DNA of 32,233 nucleotides. Origin: DYIB01 sp049320945 (GTDB taxonomy: Bacteria > Pseudomonadota > Gammaproteobacteria > Burkholderiales > Rhodocyclaceae). The notes under the pieces were generated by a model that worked only from the letters and a program-made list of their open reading frames with translations, was not told the origin of the DNA and searched no databases. The stretch spans positions 1-32,233 of the forward strand of contig JBMOQT010000364.1 of NCBI GenBank assembly GCA_049320945.1. The letters run 5' to 3'. A program made the position numbers and the translations under genes. Positions within the stretch are counted from its first letter, which is position 1, and the number at the start of each line of letters is the position of its first letter. This document shows positions 21,895 through 28,377 of the stretch, in pieces.

Positions 21895-22311
21895 GTGCGA
21901 GGCAAGTTGAGTGTATTGACGGTATCGCTGCTGGGACTGATGGCGCCCCTGGCCTGGAGTCACGGAGATGTCACCCCCCAGGCGGTGGACACCAGCGCGC
22001 TGCCACAGCTGGGCACGGAGCTGCGGGACAGGAATCCGTACCGGAGCAACCAGGAAGCGGTGCGCGTGGGCGGCTCCGCCTATAACCAGAACTGCGCCCG
22101 CTGCCACGGCCTGGAAGCCGTCTCGGGGGGCATTGCCCCGGACCTGCGGCTGCTCGACATCGATGCGGACACGGATCAGTACTTCCTTGAATCGGTGCGC
22201 CGCGGCAAGGTGCGCAACGGCGCCGTCTACATGCCGCCTTTCGAGGACGTCCTGAGCCAGGAGGCGATGTGGGCCATCAAGGCCTACCTCGAAACGCGCC
22301 GTGAGAAATAG
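21895..22311 (+). CDS. pedF: Cytochrome c-550 PedF
   Basis: 138 residues. A signal peptide (about 1-22, A-W-S-H) is followed by the family-typical H-G-D-V-T-P-Q-A-V-D-T and L-P-Q-L-G-T-E-L. The single haem site is C-A-R-C-H, and Met in Y-M-P-P-F is the likely sixth ligand. PedF-type c550 is the periplasmic electron acceptor of PQQ alcohol dehydrogenases such as PedE/PedH/ExaA. GTG 21895 has AGGAGGAG 5 nt upstream. The stop overlaps the next start by 11 nt. First gene of a plus-strand operon with the binding protein, pqqB and pqqC. Confidence 0.9.
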   Translation: MRGKLSVLTVSLLGLMAPLAWSHGDVTPQAVDTSALPQLGTELRDRNPYRSNQEAVRVGGSAYNQNCARCHGLEAVSGGIAPDLRLLDIDADTDQYFLESVRRGKVRNGAVYMPPFEDVLSQEAMWAIKAYLETRREK

Positions 22312-23119
22312 GCTCTTCCTTTCCCTGTGGCTGGCGCTTCTTTGCGCCGCCGCCGGCGCCCAGGCCCACGACCTGCCGGAGGTCCTGGCGCGCGGCCGGC
22401 TGAGCATCGCCTTCTACAACGGCCTGCCGCCCTTCTCCGACAAGGGGTCGGGCATCGACGTGGATCTGGCGCAGGCGCTGGCGGCCAAGCTGGGGGTGAG
22501 GCTCTCGCCCATCTGGTTCGACGCCGACGAGAACCTGGACGACGACCTGCGCAACATGGTGTGGAAGGGCCACTACCTGGGCCTTGGGCCGGCGGATGTC
22601 ATGATGCACGTGCCCATCGACCAGGCCTACATGCAGGACCAGAAGCGTGTGAAATTCCTTGCGCCCTATTACCGGGAGCGCTTCGAGATCGCGCGCGACA
22701 CCCGGCGCATTCCGGTCCTGGACAGCCTCGAGGTGTTCGCCGGGCAGAAGATCGGCGTCGAGCTGGACACCTGGCCGGACATCATGCTGCTCGCCGCCGA
22801 GGGCGGGCGCTACCGGGAAAACGTGGTGCATTTCCCGAGCGCCGCGCAGGCGATCGAAGCCCTCAAGGCCGGGCGGGTGGCGGCGGTCTATGGGCGTGCC
22901 AGCGAGCTGCAAGCAGGGCTGACTGGAGTAGCGGATGTGGCCATTGCCCCGGCGCCCCTGGCGCGGGGCGGTGCCCGCCAGTGGGCCGTGGGCATGGCCG
23001 TCAAGGCCGAGCACGAGGCCCTCGCCCGGCGCCTGCAGCAGGCCATGAACGAGCTCCAGGCCGAGGGGACGATCGAGCGCATCTTCGCGCGCCACGGTGT
23101 TCAACCGGTTGCGCCATAA
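22301..23119 (+). CDS. Periplasmic family-3 solute-binding-like protein of PQQ-dehydrogenase clusters (MoxJ/XoxJ-like)
   Basis: 272 residues. A signal peptide covers about 1-22 (ending A-Q-A-H). The rest is a type-3 binding-protein fold: R-L-S-I-A-F-Y-N-G-L-P-P-F near the start, G-I-D-V-D-L-A-Q-A-L-A-A-K-L-G-V, and a second lobe from about residue 140. Proteins of this type sit beside PQQ alcohol dehydrogenases and cytochromes (MxaJ, XoxJ) and lack an ABC permease partner; they are thought to help activate or assemble the enzyme. No permease or ATPase gene is near here either. Translation starts at GTG 22301 inside the end of pedF (11-nt overlap) with no clear ribosome binding site, so it is coupled to pedF. 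Confidence 0.85.
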   Translation: MRNRLFLSLWLALLCAAAGAQAHDLPEVLARGRLSIAFYNGLPPFSDKGSGIDVDLAQALAAKLGVRLSPIWFDADENLDDDLRNMVWKGHYLGLGPADVMMHVPIDQAYMQDQKRVKFLAPYYRERFEIARDTRRIPVLDSLEVFAGQKIGVELDTWPDIMLLAAEGGRYRENVVHFPSAAQAIEALKAGRVAAVYGRASELQAGLTGVADVAIAPAPLARGGARQWAVGMAVKAEHEALARRLQQAMNELQAEGTIERIFARHGVQPVAP

Positions 23120-23163
23120 ATGAACAGGCTTGTGGCTGATCTGAACAATTCCCCGGGAATACC

Positions 23164-24075
23164 ATGCTGATCCGCGTCCTGGGCAGCTCGGCGGGCGGTG
23201 GCTTTCCCCAGTGGAACTGCGCCTGCGCCAACTGCGACGGCCTGCGCCGCGGCCGCATCCGCGCCACGCCGCGCACCCAGTCCTCCATCGCCGTGAGCGG
23301 CGACGGGCGGCGCTGGGTGCTGGTCAACGCCTCGCCGGACGTCCTCACCCAGATCCGGGCGGCGCCCTACCTGCAGCCGGGGCGCGCGCCGCGCGATACG
23401 GGCATCGCCGCCATCATCCTGGTCGATGCCCAGATCGACCACACCACGGGGCTGCTGATGCTGCGGGAAGGCAAGGCCTTGGAGGTCTATTGCACCGACG
23501 CGGTCGCGGCGGATCTCACGGGCGGCCATCCCCTGTTCCGGGTGCTGTCCCATTTCTGCGGCGTGAACCGGCATGGGATCGACCCCTGCGGCGCGGCCTT
23601 CGAGGTGCCGGACGTGCCGTTCCTGCGCTTTTCCGCCGTGGCCCTCAGGAGCGCCGCGCCGCCCTATTCGCCCCATCGCGCCGATCCCCGCCCGGGCGAC
23701 AACATCGGTCTTACGGTCGAGGACAGCCGCAGCGGCCGCAAGCTGTTCTACGCGCCGGGGCTCGGGGAGATCGAACCCCGGGTGGCGGCGCGCATGGAGG
23801 AAGCGGACTGCCTCATGGTGGATGGCACCTTCTGGACCGACGACGAGCTGGTCCGGCTCGGCATCTCGGACAAGCGCGCCCGGGACATCGGCCACCTGCC
23901 CCAGTCGGGGGCCGGGGGCATGATCGAGGTGCTCGAGGCCTACCCCCGGGCGCGCCGCATCCTCATCCACATCAACAACACCAATCCCATCCTGGACGTG
24001 GACTCCGCGCAGCGCGCGGAACTCGCCCGCAACGGCATCGAGGTGGCCTTCGACCGGATGGCCATCGAACTCTGA
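23164..24075 (+). CDS. pqqB: PQQ biosynthesis protein PqqB
   Basis: 303 residues, normal length. Metallo-beta-lactamase fold: the N-terminal V-L-G-S-S-A-G-G-G-F-P-Q-W-N-C followed by C-A-N-C (structural zinc cysteines), and the active-site segment D-A-Q-I-D-H-T-T-G-L. PqqB is an iron-dependent hydroxylase acting on the Glu-Tyr-derived intermediate before PqqC. It lies 44 nt after the binding-protein gene, with only a weak GGGA ribosome binding site, and 17 nt before pqqC. Confidence 0.95.
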   Translation: MLIRVLGSSAGGGFPQWNCACANCDGLRRGRIRATPRTQSSIAVSGDGRRWVLVNASPDVLTQIRAAPYLQPGRAPRDTGIAAIILVDAQIDHTTGLLMLREGKALEVYCTDAVAADLTGGHPLFRVLSHFCGVNRHGIDPCGAAFEVPDVPFLRFSAVALRSAAPPYSPHRADPRPGDNIGLTVEDSRSGRKLFYAPGLGEIEPRVAARMEEADCLMVDGTFWTDDELVRLGISDKRARDIGHLPQSGAGGMIEVLEAYPRARRILIHINNTNPILDVDSAQRAELARNGIEVAFDRMAIEL

Positions 24076-24092
24076 CAGCAGGAGGGACGCCC

Positions 24093-24833
24093 ATGAGCAC
24101 CACTGAATCCCCGCCCTGGAGCCGCGAGGAATTCGAACGCCGGCTGCGCGCCAGGGGCGAGGCCTACCACATCCACCATCCCTTCCAGGTCTGGATGAAC
24201 GAGGGCAGGCTCGACCGGCGCCAGATCCAGGGTTGGGTCGCCAACCGCTACTACTACCAGATCAACATCCCCCTCAAGGATGCAGCCATCATGGCCAACT
24301 GCCCCGACCGGGAAGTGCGGCGCCACTGGATCCAGCGCATCGTGGACCACGACGGCGGCGCGGGCGACGAGGGCGGCATCGAGGCCTGGATCCGCCTGGG
24401 GCAAGCCTGCGGCATGGCGCGTGAGGAGATCACCTCGCTGCGCCACGTGCTGCCGGGGGTGCGCTTCGCGGTGGACGCCTATGTCAATTTCGCCCGCCAG
24501 CGCCCGTGGCAGGAGGCGGTGTGCTCCTCCCTCACGGAGCTGTTCGCGCCCGCCATCCACAAGGCGCGCCTCGACCGCTGGCCGGCCCACTACCCCTGGA
24601 TCGAGCTCCACGGCTACCAGTATTTCCGCAACCGGCTGACCCAGGCGCCCCGGGACGTGATGAACGGCCTGGCCATCACCCTGGACTGCTTCAACACCCG
24701 GGCGCTCCAGGAGCGGGCCCTGGAGATCCTGCAGTTCAAGCTGGATCTGCTCTGGGCCATGCTGGACGCCATGATGCTCGCCTACTGCGACGTGCAGATC
24801 GGCGCCGAGCCCCAAGTGGCGATCAGGCCGTGA
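24093..24833 (+). CDS. pqqC: PQQ synthase PqqC
   Basis: 246 residues. All-helical cofactorless oxidase of the TENA/THI-4 superfamily. Recognisable blocks are Y-H-I-H-H-P-F near residue 26, W-V-A-N-R-Y-Y-Y-Q, R-I-V-D-H-D-G and Y-P-W-I-E-L-H-G-Y-Q-Y-F, which carry the His/Tyr/Arg residues lining the active site. It carries out the last oxidation and ring closure to PQQ. ATG 24093 has AGGAGG 8 nt upstream. The end overlaps by 11 nt the end of the convergent DHODH-like gene. Confidence 0.95.
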   Translation: MSTTESPPWSREEFERRLRARGEAYHIHHPFQVWMNEGRLDRRQIQGWVANRYYYQINIPLKDAAIMANCPDREVRRHWIQRIVDHDGGAGDEGGIEAWIRLGQACGMAREEITSLRHVLPGVRFAVDAYVNFARQRPWQEAVCSSLTELFAPAIHKARLDRWPAHYPWIELHGYQYFRNRLTQAPRDVMNGLAITLDCFNTRALQERALEILQFKLDLLWAMLDAMMLAYCDVQIGAEPQVAIRP

Positions 24834-25695
24834 GGGCGCAGGCGGCGCCGGCCGCGATCGCCCGCGCCAGGCCCGGACCGCGCGTGGCGATCGCGCCGTA
24901 GAGCTGCACCAGCCGGGCGCCCGCGCCCAGGCGCTCGAGGGCGTGCCGGACCGTGCGGATGCCGCCCACGCTGATGATGGCGGCATCAGGCCCGGCGGCC
25001 TCGCTGAGCGCGCGCAGGCTTGCGCACGGATCGGCGGGCGCGGGCCCGGCCGCCGTGACCGCCACCAGCCCGTCGCAGCCGCAGGCCATGGCCCAGTAAG
25101 CTGTGGGCGGCAGCGGCTGCGCGCCGGCCGGCAGGGCGAACTTCACGGCCAGGGGCAGGCGCCGCCCGAGGGCCCCGCTCAGCCGCTCCCGCTCCTGCGC
25201 CAGGGCGGCGATGATCTCATGCAGCGCCTCCCCGTGGCGCGCCTCGTGGAGGGGCCGCGCCGCCCGGCTGGTGAGATTGATGCAGACGTAGTCCGCCAGG
25301 GGCGCGACGCAGCGCAGGCAATGGCGCAGGTCCCGCGCCGCCTGCGCCAGCGGCGTGCCGGTGTTCAGCCCGATGCTCACGCCCAGGATCGTGTCCGCGT
25401 GGGGCGCCGCGGCGCGCCGCTCCTGCTGCGCCGCGAAGGCCGCGACGCCGGGATTGATGCCCTCCGGGCAGGCCGTGAGCGTGCCCACCTCGACGAAGCC
25501 GAAGCCGCAGCCGCCGGCGCGCACGCCGATGCCGCCGTCCTTGTCGGCGCCGGCGGCCAGCCCGACCGGATTGGGAAAGCGCAGGCCCATCGCCGCCACC
25601 GGCGCCCGGGGCGCGAGTCCCCCGCCCGCCACGGCCAGCGCCAGCCGCAGGCGGCCGCGCACGAGCATGGCGGTGGCCCGGGTCGTCAGCGTCAT
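24823..25695 (-). CDS. Dihydroorotate-dehydrogenase-like flavoprotein (divergent, PQQ-cluster associated)
   Basis: 290 residues, FMN TIM barrel related to class-2 DHODH. Conserved parts: N-P-V-G-L-A-A-G-A-D-K-D-G near residue 42 (flavin/substrate Lys), and the C-terminal phosphate-binding I-S-V-G-G-I and G-A-R-L-V-Q-L-Y-G-A. Divergent parts: the catalytic-Ser block of class-2 enzymes (N-x-S-S-P-N-T-x-G-L-R) is replaced by I-N-L-T-S-R-A-A-R-P, and the N-terminal membrane helices are short or missing. A pyrimidine role is therefore doubtful, and it is probably a repurposed FMN oxidoreductase. It overlaps the preceding PuuD-like gene by ATGA and is the last gene of the pqqA-D-E transcription unit. 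Confidence 0.75.
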   Translation of the reverse strand: MTLTTRATAMLVRGRLRLALAVAGGGLAPRAPVAAMGLRFPNPVGLAAGADKDGGIGVRAGGCGFGFVEVGTLTACPEGINPGVAAFAAQQERRAAAPHADTILGVSIGLNTGTPLAQAARDLRHCLRCVAPLADYVCINLTSRAARPLHEARHGEALHEIIAALAQERERLSGALGRRLPLAVKFALPAGAQPLPPTAYWAMACGCDGLVAVTAAGPAPADPCASLRALSEAAGPDAAIISVGGIRTVRHALERLGAGARLVQLYGAIATRGPGLARAIAAGAACALTA

Positions 25696-26183
25696 CCGTG
25701 GGAGCTGGCGGCCATGAACAACAGCAGGGGCAGCGACAGCATGGTGTTGGTGCGCGACGAGAGGTGGGTGATGCGGGCGGCGCGCAGGCGCTCCTCCACC
25801 GGGGCCGGGACGAAGCCCAGCACCTTCTTCTTCTGCGGCCACAGCACCAGCCACAGGTTGAGCAGCATGATGGTGCCGATCCAGCTTCCGAGGCCGATCG
25901 GCACCAGGGGCCCGCGCAGCAGCGCCGCATCGGCCAGCCAGCCCCGCTGCCACAGCATGCCGATGCCGCAGGCCCAGGCGACCACGGCGGCCCAGCGGAA
26001 CACCCCGTGCTCGCGCCGGAGCAAGGCCTGCATGCGGTCACTCGAGGGATCGGCCAGCTCGCGGGCGGTGAGCGGCCGCCAGCGGGGCCGCTGCACCACG
26101 CTGGCATAGTTGTGGCCGATCCACACGATGCCGGCGAGGAAATGACCCCAGCGCAGGAGCAGATCGACGGCCGCGGCATCCAT
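25692..26183 (-). CDS. PuuD/Urate_ox_N-like integral membrane protein
   Basis: 163 residues, about four membrane helices (roughly 5-25, 62-80, 92-115, 148-161). It matches the membrane part of the urate hydroxylase PuuD family: L-L-R-W-G-H-F-L-A-G-I-V-W-I-G at the start, L-V-L-W-P-Q-K-K-K-V-L midway, and S-S-R-T-N-T-M-L-S-L-P-L-L-L-F-M at the end. It is much shorter than PuuD and has no cytochrome c domain. His residues in the helices (for example His14 and His24) could bind haem (inference). Its start overlaps the stop of the 30-aa gene (TGATG) and its stop overlaps the DHODH-like start (ATGA), so the three are translationally coupled. It may be an electron conduit for the flavoprotein. Confidence 0.75.
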   Translation of the reverse strand: MDAAAVDLLLRWGHFLAGIVWIGHNYASVVQRPRWRPLTARELADPSSDRMQALLRREHGVFRWAAVVAWACGIGMLWQRGWLADAALLRGPLVPIGLGSWIGTIMLLNLWLVLWPQKKKVLGFVPAPVEERLRAARITHLSSRTNTMLSLPLLLFMAASSHG

Positions 26184-26275
26184 CAGGCAAGGACCCGGGC
26201 CAGGGCGTACAGGGCCAGGGTGAGCAGCAGGCCGCAGGCAAGGGTGCCGGCGGCGCTGTCGTGGGGCAGCTTCAT
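26183..26275 (-). CDS. 30-residue single-helix membrane peptide
   Basis: M-K-L-P-H-D-S-A-A-G, then one hydrophobic helix, ending A-R-V-L-A. The stop TGA shares its A with the ATG of the PuuD-like gene. TAGG lies about 9 nt upstream of its ATG. Small helices next to multi-helix redox proteins often serve as accessory subunits (inference). An open frame continuing upstream to 26476 only reads through the repeat element and is not meaningful. Confidence 0.55.
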   Translation of the reverse strand: MKLPHDSAAGTLACGLLLTLALYALARVLA

Positions 26276-26319
26276 CCTGTGACCTAATTGAATCGATCCA
26301 TCCTTGAAACCGGAGTTGG

Positions 26320-26462
26320 AACCGCTTTCAACGCAAAGACCGCAAAGACGCAAAGGCCGCAAAAGGGAATCGACACTCTCGCCCTTCTCGTGTAGCCCAT
26401 CTTTCAGTCTTCCCTTTGCGACCTTTGCGCCACTTTGCGTCCTTTGCGTCAAGTGCGGTTTC
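26320..26462. repeat. CGCAAAG inverted repeat element, copy 2
   Basis: Same architecture as the copy at 6143: left arm AACCGCTTTCAACGCAAAG..., right arm ...CTTTGCGTCAAGTGCGGTT, with about 50 bp of unrelated sequence between the arms. It begins 4 bp after the pqqE stop codon and ends about 45 bp before the 30-aa gene. Confidence 0.8.
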
Positions 26463-26466
26463 AGGT

Positions 26467-27848
26467 TCATGCGCACGCCTTGGCTTTCGCCCGGGCAGCG
26501 CGGCGCATGACGAGCGGGCGCTGCAGGGGCTGTCCGCCGCCCGCGGCGGCCATGGCTTCGCTCACCGCCGCCGTGATGACGTGGTGGTGGGGCGACTTGG
26601 CGCAGGCCGGGTCGGTGTTGCAGGCATCCCCCGTGAGCAGGAAGGCCTGGCAGCGGCAGCCGCCGAAGTCCTTCGCCTTCTCGCTGCAGCTGCGACAGGG
26701 CTCGCGCATCCAGTCGTCGCCGCGGAACTTGCGGAACAGGGGCGACTCGTGCCAGATCCAGGCGAGCGGCCTCTCACGCACCGTGGGAAACTCCAGGCCC
26801 TGGATGACGCGCACCTCCTGGCAGGGCAGCGCCGCGCCGTCGGGGGCGATGGTGAGGTGGATGGCGCCCCAGCCGTTCATGCAGGCCTTGGGCCGCCCCT
26901 CGTAGTAGTCGGGGATGACGAAGTAGATGGTCATGCGAGCGCCCAGGCGCGCCCGCGCCGCCTGGATCACGGCTTCCGCATGGGCGATCTGCTCGCGCGT
27001 GGGCAGGAGCCCGGCGCGGTTGATGAGCGCCCAGTTGTAGTACTGGATGTTGGCGAACTCCAGGTACTCCACGCCCAGCTCCTCGGCCAGGCGCAGGATG
27101 TCCTCCACCTGGCCGATGTTGTGGCGGAACACCGGCACGTTGAGCACCATGGGGAAGCCCCGGGCCTTGATGCGGCGCGCCACGTCGAGCTTGAGGTCGT
27201 GGGCGCGGGCACCGACCAGGGCGTCGGTGAGGTGCCGGCTGGCCGACTGCAGGCTCAACTGCACCTGCTTGAGACCGGCCCCCTTGAGCGCCGCCAGGCG
27301 CGCTTCGGTCAGCCCCACACCCGAGGTGATGAGGTTGGTGTAAAAGCCCAGCCGGTTCGCCTCCGCCACCAGTTCCTCCAGGTCGGGGCGCAGGAGCGGC
27401 TCGCCGCCGGAGAAGCCGAGCNNNNNNNNNNNNNNNNNNNNNNNNNNNNNNNNNNNNNNNNNNNNNNNNNNNNNNNNNNNNNNNNNNNNNNNNNNNNNNN
27501 NNNNNNNNNNNNNNNNNNNNNCAGGCGCGCTTCGGTCAGCCCCACACCCGAGGTGATGAGGTTGGTGTAAAAGCCCAGCCGGTTCGCCTCCGCCACCAGT
27601 TCCTCCAGGTCGGGGCGCAGGAGCGGCTCGCCGCCGGAGAAGCCGAGCTGCAGCGAGCCCAGCGCGCGCGCCTCCCGCAGCACCCGCTTCCACTCGTCCG
27701 TGGACAGCTCCTTGTCGGCATAGGCGTCGAAGTCCAGGGGGTTGTTGCACCACACGCACTTCAGCGGGCAGCGGTAGGTGAGCTCCAGGACCAGCCACAG
27801 GGGCAGCCCCTGGCCGTCAAGCGCCGCGCCGGATCCATCCTTTGGCAT
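26467..27848 (-). CDS. pqqE: PQQ biosynthesis radical-SAM enzyme PqqE (split by an assembly gap)
   Basis: It joins the side chains of Glu and Tyr in PqqA. The radical-SAM motif C-P-L-K-C-V-W-C lies about 28 residues from the start. The SPASM/auxiliary-cluster cysteines follow: C-M-N-G-W-G, L-P-C-Q-E-V, and C-R-S-C...G-G-C-R-C...C-N-T-D-P-A-C at the end. The record contains 100 Ns and a duplicated 127-bp block inside the gene; together (227 nt) they break the frame. Removing one copy and the Ns gives 1155 nt, a continuous 384-residue protein, normal for PqqE. ATG 27848 lies inside the end of pqqD (32-nt overlap), implying coupling with PqqD, the chaperone that delivers PqqA to this enzyme. Confidence 0.92.
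27295..27421. repeat. 127-bp duplicate flanking the gap, left copy (assembly artefact)
   Basis: Identical over its whole length to 27522-27648 on the other side of the 100-N gap. Best explained as the same k-mer end present on two contigs. Confidence 0.92.
27422..27521. other. Scaffold gap, exactly 100 N
   Basis: A run of 100 Ns, the usual placeholder for a join of unknown length. Both sides repeat the same 127 bp, so the true gap is a negative (overlapping) one. Confidence 0.97.
27522..27648. repeat. 127-bp duplicate flanking the gap, right copy (assembly artefact)
   Basis: Second copy of the block at 27295-27421. Merging both copies restores the pqqE reading frame. Confidence 0.92.
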
Positions 27849-28113
27849 AGGCCAGCTCCAGAAAGCGCCGGATGCCGGCATCCACCTCGCCGCCCGCATC
27901 CAGGTAAAGTTCTCTCAGTTCGTCGGTCAGCTGGGCAACCGTGCGCTCCCCGTCGCACCGGCTGAGGATTTCGCCCGCCGTCTCGTTCAGCTTGACGATC
28001 CCCTCCGGGTACAGGAGCACGTAGGACTCCTGGGCCTCCTCCCAGCGAAAGAGGTAGAGGGGGTTGATGACAGGTCTGTCCTGGGGAGAAAGACCCGGTA
28101 CCGCGTCGGCCAC
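27817..28113 (-). CDS. pqqD: PqqA-binding peptide chaperone PqqD
   Basis: 98 residues. Typical PqqD blocks: R-P-V-I-N-P-L-Y-L-F-R-W-E-E-A-Q near the start, V-L-L-Y-P-E-G-I-V-K-L-N-E-T-A, and C-D-G-E-R-T-V. It is a winged-helix RiPP-recognition protein that binds the PqqA peptide and presents it to PqqE. GTG 28113 is chosen because AAGGAGG lies 6 nt upstream. The ATG at 28146 would add 11 residues and falls in the loop of a strong hairpin with no ribosome binding site. Separated from pqqA by 64 nt and overlapping pqqE by 32 nt. pqqB and pqqC are on the opposite strand 3 kb away, so the pqq set is split. Confidence 0.93.
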   Translation of the reverse strand: MADAVPGLSPQDRPVINPLYLFRWEEAQESYVLLYPEGIVKLNETAGEILSRCDGERTVAQLTDELRELYLDAGGEVDAGIRRFLELAYAKGWIRRGA

Positions 28114-28128
28114 TGCACCCTCCTTCCC

Positions 28129-28158
28129 GGGCGCGAACGGAAGCATCCGTTCGCGCCC
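28129..28158 (-). terminator. Strong hairpin between pqqA and pqqD (transcript attenuator/stabiliser)
   Basis: GGGCGCGAACGG - 6-nt loop - CCGTTCGCGCCC, a perfect 12-bp stem without a T-run, 19 nt after the pqqA stop. In methylotroph pqq operons a stem-loop after pqqA is known to make pqqA mRNA more abundant than the downstream genes; this one is placed to do the same. Confidence 0.75.
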
Positions 28159-28177
28159 TGTTTCGTTGCGATCCCGC

Positions 28178-28252
28178 TCAGCGCACGTACACGTAGGCCG
28201 TCACTTCGAAGCCCAGGCGAATGTCGCAGAAAGCCGGCTCAACCCATTTCAT
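28178..28252 (-). CDS. pqqA: PQQ precursor peptide PqqA
   Basis: 24 residues, starting M-K-W-V-E-P-A-F-C-D and ending Y-V-Y-V-R. It contains the invariant Glu16-x3-Tyr20 pair (F-E-V-T-A-Y) whose side chains become the PQQ skeleton. AGGAG lies 6 nt upstream of the ATG. It is read from the same strand as pqqD and pqqE and preceded by its own -24/-12 promoter. Confidence 0.95.
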   Translation of the reverse strand: MKWVEPAFCDIRLGFEVTAYVYVR

Positions 28253-28325
28253 GTCTCACTCCTTTGCGCGTTGCCATCAAGAGAAATGCCGTTGGAGCGC
28301 TGCCGCCCCACCGGCGCCCAAAACC

Positions 28326-28346
28326 GGTTCGGCCGGGAGCCGAACC
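28326..28346 (-). terminator. Hairpin in the pqqA leader / after the iminopeptidase gene
   Basis: GGTTCGGC - 5-nt loop - GCCGAACC, a perfect 8-bp stem, followed on the minus strand by GGTTTTGG. It lies downstream of the predicted sigma-54 start (~28369) and upstream of pqqA. It could end transcripts from the iminopeptidase gene or act in the pqqA leader. Confidence 0.55.
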
Positions 28347-28377
28347 TGCCTTGACCGGATGAATCCGTGCCTGTCAC

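Noticed and set aside
27309..27848. pqqE read as two genes or a frameshifted pseudogene
   Set aside because: The break is caused by the 100 Ns and a duplicated 127-bp block; merging restores one frame.
28114..28146. N-terminal extension of PqqD from ATG 28146
   Set aside because: No ribosome binding site, start in a hairpin loop; GTG 28113 has a strong site and gives the usual length.
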